From assembly GCA_022605405.1 (NCBI GenBank), contig JABYQQ010000012.1:434001-498000 (forward strand): DNA of 64,000 nucleotides. The letters are read 5' to 3'. Source of the DNA: Earliella scabrosa. Taxonomy: Eukaryota; Basidiomycota; Agaricomycetes; Polyporales; Polyporaceae. The notes beneath the pieces are model-generated. The model did no database searches and was not told where the DNA came from. It saw nothing but the letters and a program-made list of their open reading frames with translations. This document shows, piece after piece, positions 1 to 11,709 of the stretch. Positions within the stretch are counted from its first letter, which is position 1, and the number at the start of each line of letters is the position of its first letter. The position numbers were made by a program, and so were the translations under genes.

Positions 1-514
1 ATCAGTCCCCGCCCTACCGATGATATGTTATGATATGTCATGGTGGCCAGGGTACCTTGAATGAATGTACGCCTACGGAGGTATTGCCACGACACATGCC
101 ATTCTAGTTGGAGCCCGCTGACGGAGTAATCGGGGCGTCCGAAGCGGGTCACAATTTCTCCTGGAGTGATTCTACCCAGTGGGACGTCTAACTCACGACG
201 TTCGTCCGCAGGTTCCGAGGCGCAAGCCCCAAGTCCGAAGATGGTCATGCACCCTTAGTCCTTAACTACAGTCTCCAGCTTCCTTCCGCCTTCCATCATA
301 TGCTTTACGCGCGTCCTTGTGACCCCGCCAACCAGAGGGGACAATCCTCGGCTTATCGACGGATGCCCCGACGCTCGCCAAGGGTCTCTCCGGCGTCGTC
401 CACGTCCGCATCGTCCGTTATGTCACATTGCAGCCTCGCGAAGTACTTATAGCCCGCGAAAACATCGTCCTCGCACCATCCAGACTCACACTCCTGCTGT
501 CTCTGGAGAACACC
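1..514. other. Region upstream of the endoglucanase gene
   Basis: No convincing coding sequence is seen here. A TATA-like stretch (cttatagc, near 446-453) lies about 65 bp before the endoglucanase start codon and could be its core promoter. Short repeats of the form tatgatatgt occur near 22-40. Confidence 0.4.
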
Positions 515-2130
515 ATGAAGAGTGTCATCATCTCGCTCGCACTCGCGCTCGCCAGCGCTTCTCCCTCGTTCGCTGTCCCTGCTTGGGGCCAATGCGGAGT
601 GAGTACTGCCCACCAACCTTGCACAACCGCGTTCTCATTTTGTCATAGGGCATCGGCTATGGCGGCTCTACTGTTTGCGACGCCGGCAGCGCTTGCGTCA
701 AAGTCAACGACTGTACGTCGGAGCCAGCACCGCTCGTTCTTGCACGTCAAACTCAACCTCCATGTCCACAGACTACTCGCAGTGCCAGCCCGGTGCGACG
801 CCCACAAACCCAGGAGACCCCAGCTCGTCCGTCTGCCCTGGTACTCGCACCAAGTTCAAGTTCTTCGGTGTGAACCAGTCTGGCGCGGAGTTCGGTCAGA
901 ACGTCATCCCCGGCGCACTGGGCAAGGAGTACATCTGGCCCGCGCCGACGTCAATCGACTACTTCGTCGGCCAGGGCTTCAACTCGTTCCGCATCCCCTT
1001 CTTGATGGAACGTCTGAGCCCGCCCACCACCGGTGGTCTTACTGGCCCTTTCAACCAGACCTACCTCAGCGGTCTCAAGGACACCGTCAGCTACATCACG
1101 GGCAAGGGCGCATACGCGATCATCGACCGTAGGTTGCCTCTTGTTTATTTACTGCACATAGAGCTCAGCGACAAATGCCTCCAGCCCACAACTTCATGAT
1201 CTTCAACGGCCAGACGATCTCCAGCACGAGCACGTAAGTACATTGCACATTTATACATGACTGATTGTCTAACATTGCTCCCCCAATAGTTTCCAATCTT
1301 GTATGCAGTTTTCACGAAACACGTTCAGGAAGCCTCACTAACCCATGATTCTATCAGGGTGGCAGAAGCTCGCGAATGAATTTGTAAGTCCATCGGGACC
1401 ATACCCAGCGCCGGGACCCAACTCACCCTCATTTCGCCAGAAATCGAACAACCTGGTCATCTTCGACCTCCAGAACGAGCCGCACGATATCCCCGCCCAG
1501 ACCGTCTTCAACCTCGTACGTCGTCCACCGCCCTCCTCAGCTTCAGCCTCGCATCCAATCCACTCACACACCCAACCTTAGATGCAAGCCGGTGTCAACG
1601 GTGTCCGCGCTTCCGGCGCGACCTCCCAGCTGATCCTCGTCGAAGGCACCTCCTGGACCGGCGCATGGACCTGGACGTCCTCGGGCAACAGCCAAGTCTT
1701 CGGCGCGATCAAGGACCCCAACAACAACGTCGCGATCGAGATGCACCAGTACCTCGACTCGGACGGCTCGGGCACCTCCCCCACCTGCGTCTCGCCCACC
1801 ATCGGCGCCGAGCGCCTCCAGGCTGCGACCGAGTGGCTCCGGCAGAACAACCTCAAGGGCTTCCTCGGCGAGCTCGGCGCAGGCTCGAACGACGCGTGCA
1901 TCTCCGCCGTCAAGGGCGCGCTCTGCTCCATGCAGCAGTCCGGCGTGTGGATCGGCGCTCTCTGGTGGGCTGCGGGTCCTTGGTGGGGAGACGTGAGTAT
2001 TCTCTCGTCTGACCGATCTTGCGTTCTTGCTTACTCATCACTTCGCATACAGTACTTCCAGAGCATCGAGCCCCCGACCGGTGCGGCGATCCCCCAGATC
2101 CTGCCCCAGGCGCTGAAGCCGTTCCTCTAA
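515..2130 (+). CDS. Secreted GH5 endo-beta-1,4-glucanase with N-terminal CBM1
   Basis: Cellulase hydrolysing internal beta-1,4-glucosidic bonds of cellulose outside the cell. Nine exons were traced (515-598, 649-712, 772-1128, 1185-1233, 1290-1300, 1358-1383, 1441-1515, 1582-1992, 2053-2130), which join in frame to 384 residues. Residues 1-20 form a signal peptide. Residues 21-57 are a fungal CBM1 with WGQCGG, GYGG and DYYSQC, followed by a short Thr/Pro/Ser linker. The rest is a GH5 barrel of the Trichoderma EG2 (GH5_5) type: LQNEPHD carries the expected acid/base Glu (about residue 210) and FLGELGAG the expected nucleophile (about 319). Exon 5 is only 11 nt. The length is normal for the family and nothing looks broken. 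It converges with the amino-acid permease. Subfamily assignment is from motif memory. Confidence 0.93.
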
Positions 2131-2506
2131 ACTCTACACTGCCATCATGCTACCATGTGCAGTGGGTGTGCATGACAAAAGTTGGTTGGTGTTTGAGTAG
2201 TATATGTGTATCTGTCTCGTTGTGTAGGGACTGCGAGAATTCAATCTTCTGTATAACAGCGGCGACGTCTGAGCCCACCGCGCCTGTTCTGGACGTTGTG
2301 GTATCCCAAGTCTGCCCAGTGGCGATGCAGCTAGCCCTCTGCTCGCTTCGAACGTTCAACCACCATGTAGCGAAAGACTATGATACACGAAGCCACAACG
2401 TGCAGCATCCCCAGCGTCAGTGTTACATCTCAGTAATGTACGTGACTATTACGTTGGAAAATTGCCCGAGAATCTATGTAGGTCCTTCCTAAAATCTTGA
2501 TCTATC

Positions 2507-4855
2507 TCACATCTGATAGGGTTACAAGTGAGCAACGATCGTCAGTACTCGAAATGGCCCCAAGTACTCACCAGCCATGCCCAGAACCGCTCTATCGCAT
2601 TCCGCGGCGGAGGCTCGTCGTGCGTGTCCGCCTCGACCTCCTTCAAGCCCGTGACAAAGTCCATGTTCTCCGGGAGGGCCACCGGCACGCGGAAGTACCA
2701 CTTTGCGCCGAGATAGAGGATGGGGAACATGACGAACGGGATGTAGTTCGTCACGAACGTGTCCGTCCTCCAGTGGCCCTTCAGGAAGACTGACCAACCG
2801 GAAAACTGGCAGGAGACCGGGAGCATTAGCTAAGGCGCGAAAAGCAGTCATCCATGCGAGGGACTCACGAAGCAGATGAGCAAGCTCATGAACATGCCCC
2901 ACCACGCAGCGTACGGTTGGAAGGGGGCACGGTAGGGGAGCGTGCTCCGGTCGAAGCCCTGCGCCTTGAAGCCCTTCTGGAAGCGGATATAAGTCAGGCA
3001 GATGCCGAACCATGTCATCAATCCAGAGATTGACGTCACTGTAGAACGAGCACGGGAAATGGTGAGCATGACTCCAAGACGAGAAGAGGGACACTCACTG
3101 TTGCCCAGCCAGGTGAACACGCGGCCCGCACCGCTGGATATACTCATGTATGCCAACGCGACAAAGAGGGAGTTGAAAGCGAGGGAGTAGAAGGGTAAGC
3201 CGCGCTTCGTGACTGTCTTGAAGATCTTCGGCGCGTTGCCTGCGAGCGCGAGGCTGTCTGCAATCGAATACGTGTGAGTGACCTAGTGTAGCCCTGCATA
3301 CTGTCGTCGAGCTTACAGAGCGCGCGAGAGCTGGTGTACAGATCGCTCGAAGCGGCGGACCATGCAGAAGTCAAGAATGCTGCGTTCAGCACCTGCAGAC
3401 GCGTGTATCAGTATTGTGGCAACGACAGAATCCGTAAGACATCATACCGATGGAAGACCGGCGATGCCGGCGCGCTTGATAGCGATGACGAACGGCGACT
3501 TTGCCGCGTCAGAAGTCGTCAGGTTGAGGTTCTCGTCATTAGATGGCACGAGGAGACCGATGATGATGACACCACAAATGTAGAACAGCAAGATTCGGAT
3601 GTATACCCGCTTGATTGCTTTTGGCAGGTTGCGACGTGGGTTCTTCGCCTCGCCAGCAGCGATCTGTTATATAGCCCACATTAGTGATCTTGTCATGGAT
3701 TCCTGCTGACCGGCACTGGAAATTGACGTACAGCAACAATCTCAGTCCCAATAAACGAGAACGCAGACTGCTCGAGCACGGCAAACCAGCCCAAGAAGCG
3801 TCCCTTCGCTCCGGCGATACCGTCGAACTGTACAAACGGACCGGGGTTTTTCCAGTAACGGAATCCGATACGGTCGTGGTTTGGGCCACCTCCGAGGTCC
3901 AAGACGATACCAAGGATGATGAGGCCAGTGATAGCGATTACCTTGATGGAGCTGTTTCCAGTCAGTCTCTGTGCATGCGATTTGCAGAGAACACAGTACG
4001 AAAGGGACGTACGCGAAGATGAATTCACATTCGCCATATACGCCAGCGCCGAAGAGATTGATGACAACGACAACTACGAGGCAGATCGTGATCCACACAG
4101 CGTTGTTGATCTCCGTGGTCCAGAAGTTGACGAGGACTGCGGCTGCGCTGAGTTCTGTCGGGAGAAGGATTGTCCAGTTATACCCTGACAATCACCGTGA
4201 GCGGAGCCTGCAGAGGTGATGATGTCAGTACTTTACGTACAGTAGTTCCATCCCTATAGTAAGGACGAAGTTAGAACAGAGGTTGTACGCCGTTGAATGC
4301 GAAGAGACTGACCATAGCGAACGACAACGCAGGGTCGACGAAACGCTCCGCAAGCTTGATGTGTCCGCCGGGCAACGGGAGGTAGGCAATCATCTCGCCG
4401 AGAGAGATCTAAGGCTGCGAGTGAACGGCACTCCTGGGCGGGGACCGAGGGAGGACGTACCATGACGCTGTAGCAGACTGTACCGACGGTTGCATAGCCT
4501 AGGAGGAGACCGATCGGGCCACCGGCGGCCAAGGACGTGGACGTACCGAGGAAAAGACCTGTGCCGATGACGCCTGGGAGATCGCGTTCACTGACGTGGT
4601 CCGCCTGAGGTGAAGAGCGTACATACCGCCAATACTGGAGCCGGCTGAATTGAGAATGCGGGAAGTCTAGGAAATGCGGAGAGCGTACCTGATCATTGCG
4701 ACATGCCTGTTTTTGAGCTGCCGCTTGAGCGTTCTCTCCTGCGGGTTGAGGTCGGCAGAATGGTTCTCGGAGTCGTAGTCGTGGGGCTTCTCTGTGACGA
4801 CGGTCTCTGACGCGGGGGCGGCCTTTGAGCCAGCTTGCTTGTCCGCGTCTGCCAT
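2507..4855 (-). CDS. Amino-acid permease of the APC/YAT family
   Basis: Plasma-membrane proton-coupled amino-acid transporter, relative of yeast general and specific amino-acid permeases. The start at 4855 gives a soluble acidic N terminus (MADADKQAG...). Then come LKRQLKNRHVAMI and GVIGTGLFLGTSTSLAAGGP, the family signature in TM1, followed by about twelve hydrophobic segments, with GWNYWYNW and FSFIGTEIVA as further family motifs. Many short introns interrupt it, including an 18-nt exon (CCGGCTCCAGTATTGGCG) inside the TM1 signature. The last intron is inferred: after ERFWAWL a donor GTGAGT, a branch site TACTGAC and a CAG acceptor lead to a 6-nt final coding exon (Met-stop, 2507-2512). Without that splice, translation would end at 2542 with 11 other residues. 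Substrate is not predictable from sequence. Confidence 0.9.
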
Positions 4856-5662
4856 GGTGGGGGTAGAAAGTGGACCTGCGTGAGAGAGGAAGCACTTCGC
4901 GTTATGAGCCACACACAACGCCCACTCGCGATGGTCGCCGGATCAGAGCCGGGAAGAGCTCCTCGCGTTCGCGTGCTTCCCGTCTCGCTTGCCAGTGACT
5001 GCCAGTGCTCGCATACGTAACCACACGCGCGCCCTCTGCGCTATTTTTGGATTCCGTGGCATTTGCGTCCCACTCGCATTCCGTCATCCACCGCGTCCCA
5101 CCCCCGCAGTGGCACTCGTGACCGACACGCACAGCCCAACGTCCGTGCCTCTGTCGACTAGTTAGCGGGCAGCGCACAGCTACCAGCTGCAGGCAGGTCA
5201 TGGCTTCCGATTATCGGCTTCGAGTCAAGTACAGAGCCTGCAGTGCGACCGTCGTATACGTATCTCCCTGAATTGAACGATCAGCCCATCAATCACCGTG
5301 GACAAAACGTTCTCACTGGACGTACGCCACCGACACCCCGATATCACCCTAACACACCCATATCTCACGAATCCTCGACAACCTCGGTTGTGACCTTAAT
5401 ATCCAGGATGCCCGGACGCATGGGCGCCGGTACCTACAATCTGAGTAAACAAGCGGCGCTGCACGAGGTTCAAAAGACGCGCACCCGAGGCAGCTCAACG
5501 CGCTGGCTGGTGCTGCCACCAAACACGATGGTGCTGCCATACACCCCAACGTCGGAGGCCTCGATCAGGCCTCCGCTTCCGGAAAGTCTATTGCGCGTGT
5601 TCAACCTGGAACGGAAGACGTTGAGATACACAACTCAGATGTCGGTGACGAGTGAAGCTAGC
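4856..5662. other. Intergenic region between permease start and DUF6534 gene 3' end
   Basis: This should contain the permease promoter and 5' leader. A plus-strand open frame at 5243-5731 encodes a low-complexity product with no family signature and overlaps the 3' exon of the DUF6534 gene; I do not accept it as a gene. No RNA gene or repeat seen. Confidence 0.4.
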
Positions 5663-7524
5663 TCACGCGACCAAGAGGGTGTTCGCATACACTACAATAG
5701 AAGGGTCAGAAGAGGCTTCTCCCGCCAATAAAGAATGGGACGCACGTTTAGTGACGATGACGGCGAAAGCCACGTAGATGAGATTGTCCGAATAAATGAC
5801 AGTCTACATGTACGTCAGTATGATCGTGTCCTGTGGATAGATTGAGATTGCTCACGAAGAGAAAGGAGAGGATGTTGAAGATACTGCAATGCACGCGAGT
5901 GAGCTCTTTGCGGAGACGACAGACGACGTAACAGATGCTGATACCCAGTCAACAGTCCTGAACGAGTGTCAGTATCCCGCATACCGTCTGGCGACCATAC
6001 ACCTACCAGTGCTAATGGCGTAGAGTATCAACAGGTCAATGATCGAATCCGTTCTGGATACACCAGTTAAGCCAGATGTGAATGTCACAAGAGGCTTCTT
6101 ACCGCTTGATACCCGTTCGACTCCTATGCAAGGTTACGATCAATACACTCGTGAGGAGTAGATCTGCAGTTACGGCCATCGCAGAGCCAGTCGAAATTAA
6201 CCACTAGTACTCAACGCTTTTGAGAACAACACCACAGGCACGACGTTTGAACTAACACTCACCGTGAGATACTCGAACTCGCGAAACGTCGGGATGATGA
6301 ACCTGAGGAGAAAGTGAGCAAGGCATCCTCGGCAGAGAGAGGGTTGCGGGTACAGACGTCTCGATGGTCGCCGCTGAGAAGACCATGATCGCTAAGCTGT
6401 AGCACACGAAACAAGGGTGACAGCAACGTACTCACCCGCGAAGAATGCTGTGTGCGCATCACCGATGTTAATTATGGTTGCGACACTCAGTACGAACCCC
6501 AAACAACGCCTCACCCAGTTCTCCCACCAGAAGAGCCATCTGTTGGATGTTTAGTTGGCGGCGCGTAACTTGGCATATGACCTGCTGACATACCGCCACA
6601 AACACTAAGATTCTATAACGCGGGCCAACTAGGAGAACAGTCAGCCAAGCGGGACAATGGCTGAAATGGGTCACCTGCCTAGGAAAACTCGCCAAGCAAA
6701 GAAGCTGAAGCAGACCAGGGCTTAGTAGCACGCACTCATGCAGATCCTGAGGGTGCCTACCTCTGCGACACGATAATGATGCCGCCCTGGCATGAATTCA
6801 GACACGGTCACAACCAGGCAAGCGAGGCACTTACAGAGCAGATCAAGAGAAGCTATATATGACGCCTTTAATAGCGGCGGAATCCTGTGAAGGCTTCGAT
6901 GCTCACCTTGATGGACCTGTCGGCCGCGGGGCGTGAGTTGGTATGTTATGCGAGGCAAAATGAGCTCGCGAGCGTACCAATTTCCATATAGCAGCGCAGT
7001 TGGATTGAAGTAATTGGAGACCAGGTAATGGTAGCTGGACCATAGCCTAGATCTCGCTACCATGTATAGAGTCGAGGGCTGCAATCGGACGTACCAGACG
7101 TGGCAACAAAGGACCATATGAATGGTCTCCAGAACACTGCAAAAGAGGTTAAGTCACGATGACAAGTTTCCCATGATCCTACTAGTAGTCGCGTACATTG
7201 TGGCGATCACCTTAGTTCATAGCGTCCACAATCATCATCTGTTCACGTGTAGAATGCCAACACGTACCACCCCTTTCAGCCAGAGCTTGTCCATCGGAAA
7301 CATACGGAAATATCGATACGACTGATGCAAAGTCATTCCATACAGTCTAGCATTCATCGTATAATCAAGTCTCCGCAGAAGTGCAAACAGAGAAGGGCTT
7401 ACACGAGGCTGAAAAATGTCCCAATTAACACTGCGCCGAAGGTGTTGTCTAGCGCAGGCAAGCTGGGTAGGAGGGCCAACGGATTGACGGGCGAGTTGTC
7501 TTGAGGAGACCCTGCAAGCGACAT
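5663..7524 (-). CDS. DUF6534-type seven-helix membrane protein, possibly decaying
   Basis: Basidiomycete orphan membrane-protein family; biochemical role unknown. The start at 7524 gives MSLAGSPQDNSPVN, then a first helix (NTFGAVLIGTFFSLV) spliced to LYGMTLHQSYRYFRMFPMD and KLWLKGVV. Later family blocks are VLETIHMVLCCHVW, SSYHYLVSNYFNPTALLYG, CFSFFAWRVFL, VGPRYRILVFVA, SRTDSIIDLLILYAIST and IYVAFAVIVTK. These are in the expected order. One intron appears to use a GC donor (TTCCTAG|GCAGGT). I could not join KGVV to VLETIHM in frame, one middle exon meets a TGA, and the C terminus lacks the usual YVNSLLATLN block. It may therefore be a recent pseudogene or have small exons I missed. Exon limits are approximate. 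Confidence 0.55.
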
Positions 7525-8520
7525 GACGAATCTGGGTGAGCAGCGAAGTGAATAGTGGGCGAGACACCTCCTTGAGCGGGCGTTTTAATAACGAGGTTGA
7601 TGATGGGGTCTTCGCGATGATGCGCTGGACGATGCGCCGGACGAAGAAGGTTGAGCGCTGCAGAGAAGTCAAGGGCCGAGGAAAGGACTGTGTGTCCGTG
7701 GATGGAACTGCATCGGCCTGGCCACAGCTTCTCGGAGTCACCGCGTCAGCTGCACGATGGGAACACGGTGGGCGGCGCATGTGTGGCAAGCACACTGGCA
7801 GTTTGTCACTTGTGTCTCACAGTCTCAGTCCTGACTGCCTGTTGTACTACCTGCGTGAGATGGCACAAAAAGCCAGATGTCCTGCATTCAGTGCATTGGG
7901 AGCGAGCATGATATGGTCCAGCGGTAGTACGCCGCCGCGGCGCATGCACTATGATGGTAGGGCATCAGATCCCCGTGTCATAGACATCTCAGTCCAAGGT
8001 TGCGTCGAGCCCATGTGACAGTACATGCAATCCCGAGGAGCGATATATCAGAGTTAGTGGGGCGCCGGGCCCGGGAGAGCTCAGTGTTGACATGACGAGG
8101 TCAATGGCCGACAGGTGACAAGGGCGAAATATTAAAGTCCTCGAGGCAGCGTCGGCGGTGAGCTGCCAACCCATATGGAGCACTGAACGTTGGACGTCAA
8201 GGGTGAGAGTGAGTCTCGAGAGTACTTGCGCAACTTGAGAGAGCTCGAGATGAACGCATTGCCTGAGCCTGCCAAGACGGATGCGTCGGACCGGACATCC
8301 GTGCGAGCGCTCTTGTGTACTTGTTTCCGCCACCATGCGGTTACTCTCAGTCTCTTCTCTCCCCCTGCCACTTGCCACATTGTCCGTGCTCGCTCTTCCT
8401 CTCGTCCCCGCTACCACCTGTTACCGCTTCCTTCTGGTCCCCAATAACGCATGATACTCTGAAACCTTGATCCAACCGACCATCGACCACGTTCTGCCAG
8501 TGGCTTGCGAACCTGGCGTC
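7525..8520. other. Divergent intergenic region between DUF6534 gene and MED25
   Basis: About 1 kb between the start codons of two diverging genes. Several frames stay open here (for example 7536-8018 plus and 7989-8417 minus), but none shows a domain, a splice pattern or continuity with a neighbour. Probably promoters and 5' leaders. Confidence 0.4.
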
Positions 8521-11500
8521 ATGTCCGAGCACATATTCGTGACATGCCTCCTCGAGGCGTCCCTCGCCCTAGCCACAGAGTGGCCTCACGTCCTTGCCGA
8601 CTACATCACACCCCTTCTCCAACGCATCTGCGACGGCCATTCGTCCCAATGCCGTCTGGCTACCATCAGCTATAGCACTGCAGACTACCGCCCGAATCCC
8701 ATCCTCAGCAAGCATACACTGCCCCTCTCAAACCAACAGATACCTCCCCCAAGGCTGAAAGAACCACACGAGCTGGGTCTTGGACAGGCAGGTCCCGGCG
8801 CCGGTTATGGTACGGCGGCCTTGGAAGGCATAGTGGCAGCGTTAGAGGTGAGTCCTTAATTCGCTACATATCCTCACAGTCTGCTGCTCGCATTGTGTCC
8901 TTCTGCTCGACTTCTGCCGTCGTTTGACCTGCGCTCAACGCATTCCCTCACCCCTAGATGTTTGACTCTCTCAAACTTCCACCCGAAGTGCGTGTTAGTG
9001 ATTGCATCTCAAGTACTTCATTCACACACATTAGAAAGCCGAGAAATCCGACTTTCTCCTCGTACATGTTGCAAGCACTCCCCCGGATTCAGCCGAGCGA
9101 CCATTGTGGAACACCATCCCCTCCTTGGATTCTGTCACATGGGACTCCCTACCCGCTGAAATTCGGAAAGTAAGTACAGCACGCTCTCATACTAGAGGCC
9201 TGATTGCTGATCGTAGAGCAGCGGAGGATCCACTACAGCACTATCCTACTCAGCCATCTCCCCCGTCTCTCCGAACTCCAAGCTTCGGTAAGTTATATCC
9301 CTACATCTCCTCTGTTCTCCCTGTCGAACCCACACCCAGGCCTCCATAGGCGCTGCTCAGACGCCTTGGTTTGCTGTTCGCTCGCCTCATGTCGTCCATA
9401 TAACCGGCTTCCCGCAGCCACAGAAAGGTAAGTCAACTGACCTCGAGATTATTGCCTTGTTGCTTGACTTGGACACAGGTACCAAACGTGCGAGCACCAA
9501 TGCATCGGTGCCCGAGCGTAGTCCGGAGATTACCAAGCGTCCGAAGGTGCAGCCAACGTCTCCACAGAAATCGCCCGCTGTAGCGCCCGCCCATCCTCCT
9601 ACACCTGCCCAACCTAGACCCACACCTACGCCCGCCCCCGCAAACGTGCCCGCGCCAGCATCATCGGCACCTGGTGCCGAACCTTTCAAGTTGACACTTC
9701 CGATGCTCCTCGACCCGGTCCAACGAGCGGCTATCCAGGAACGACTGCAGCAGGCAGAAAATTCCCTCCGCATGCAGATGGCTCAGATCAACCAGCTTAT
9801 CAATGAGGGCCGTATGGATACTGCCAACCAATTGCGCGCCCTCGTACAGCAGAAATTAGAGAAGTTGAGAGCATACAAGACCCAGCTCTTCACCATGGCT
9901 CAGCAAGCGCACGCACAACAGGCGCAAGCACAGGGACGCCCTGTCAGTGCCACCGGAGCCCCGATCCATGCGCCCCCGGTGCAGGCACCGCCCACGGCAT
10001 CCAAGGCGCCTGAACCACCTCAGCCATCTACATCGTCAGCACAGGTCAAAACAGAACCAGGCCATACGATGCCTCATGCGCCCCCGCCTACCTCGCAGAA
10101 CGTCGCCGGAAAGTCCACCGTACAGATCACACCCGACATGGCGGCACAGATGCAGAAGCTCGTAGAACAGAAGAACCGACTGCCGCAGCAGACGCCGCAC
10201 CCCACCACGACGGCCGCGCCTGCGGACAACAAGCCGTTCGTGTCAGCTCCGACAGCGTCGCGCTCCCAGTGGCATGGGACGCTGGCATGGCGTGGCTTCG
10301 ATTCTGAAACTCATATCCGCAAGGACGTGCACACGCGGGTCGTCGTCATTGCCCAAGACGACCACGGACCGATCGTGTACGTCGATTCGTCCGTGCACAC
10401 GTGTAGGTGTCCTAACGATCCAACAGACGCGCCGACATGTGGCCAAAGTCCCTCACCCTCGCGCCGTCGCAACATCGTGCGGTTCCCGAGGCGATGCTCT
10501 TCGCATGGCTCAAACAATACAAGTTCATCCCACTGAACATACAAGCCGCTCCTGCATCCGCGGATCTCCCTGCGCACGAGGCGAAGATGAACGAAGAGCA
10601 TTTCCGCGGGCTTATCAGACTCCTGACGGAAAAGAATGTCGTACGTATACCATTTTGAGTCCTCTTGTATCATCTGCTGAGGTTGCGATGAACGTAGTAC
10701 GCTCTCTCCGCCTGGCCGGGGATCACAGGGCTCATGGAGAATCGTCTCCTCTTGTTCGTCGTGAAGGCTGGGCTTGTCGGCGCCTTTTTCCCCTTGCCCG
10801 GTGGAGTGCCCGAGTTGCCTAGAGGTGACAACCCTCCAGCTCCGGCCCAAGCTCCCGCTCCCGCTTCTGCTCCTGCTCCTGCTCCCGGGCCGACACCAAC
10901 ACCAGTGCAAGTTCAGACGACGACCCCGGCGCCGCAAACGACGAACAACGGCGTCCCCACGCACATCTACACCATGCTGTTCTCGCAGATGAACCCCGAA
11001 CAGCAGAGGGCGTTCCAGCAGCTCCCCAACGACAAAAAGTTGGCTGTGCTCAGAGGTCTCGCCCAAAAGCTCAACCAGGCGAAGCAGGTGCAGGCCCAGC
11101 AGCAGCAGCAGCAACAACAGCAGCAACAACAACAGGCACAAGCACAGGCACAAGCACAAGCACAGTTGCAGGCGCAGATGCAGCAGCAGCAAAAGGCACA
11201 GCAGAGCATGTGGATGCACGGCGGTGCCCCAGGCGCTGCCGTCGCCGGCGGGGGGCCGAACATGGCCGCGCTTCTCAGCCAGCTCGCGGGGCAGGCCCAC
11301 AACCCGAACCAGGCGGGGCCGTCGAATGCGGGGATGCCAGGCCAGAACCCGATGGTGAACCTCCAGCAGCAGATGGGCATGGGGATGAACATGAACATCG
11401 GGAACATGGGCAACCTGGCCATGAACTTCGGGATGGGCGCGCCGCAGCAGGGGATGATGCAGGGCATGCACCGGCGCACGCCGAGCGGGAACACGCAGAT

Positions 11501-11582
11501 CAACCACGACGTGCTGCAGTCGTTCATGCAGCGGAACCAGGATGGTTCGGGGGGCGGGGGTCCGCTTGGTGGTATGGGCTGA
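8521..11582 (+). CDS. MED25: Mediator complex subunit 25 (MED25)
   Basis: Subunit of the RNA polymerase II Mediator that receives signals from activators, acting in the nucleus. The start at 8521 opens MSEHIFVTCLLEASLALATEW and LADYITPLLQRI, the MED25 von Willebrand-A-like domain. It continues through GYGTAALEGIVAALEMFDSL, HVASTPPDSAE and DSVTWDSLPAEIRK. A Pro/Ala/Ser linker follows, with TPWFAVRSPHVVHITGFP just before it. The second conserved domain (QWHGTLAWRGFDSETHI to KAGLVGAFFPLPGG, about 10265-10800) matches the PTOV/activator-interacting fold. The C terminus is Gln/Met/Asn/Gly-rich with a long polyGln stretch, and stops at 11580-11582. Short introns lie in the N-terminal half and at about 10641-10698. 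An upstream in-frame TTG at 8467 is not taken as the start. The next gene converges only 127 bp away. Confidence 0.85.
11091..11200 (+). repeat. CAG/CAA repeat coding polyGln and Gln-Ala in MED25
   Basis: A run of CAG and CAA codons encodes about fourteen consecutive Gln, followed by alternating Gln-Ala and another Gln cluster. Mixed codons make it less prone to slippage than a pure CAG tract, but length differences between strains are likely. It lies in the disordered MED25 tail. Confidence 0.85.
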
Positions 11583-11709
11583 TCGTGACATAGTGTATTC
11601 GTACGTGTACATACTCGTGGTGCTCGGTACTCGGTTCACAACGGACGCGGACGCAGGATGTGTATAAATATCTTCTTGGTCTTTCCCCGTGCTGGTGTTG
11701 GCAGCATGA

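Noticed and set aside
5243..5731. 162-residue plus-strand open frame
   Set aside because: Partly antisense to the DUF6534 last exon and otherwise featureless.
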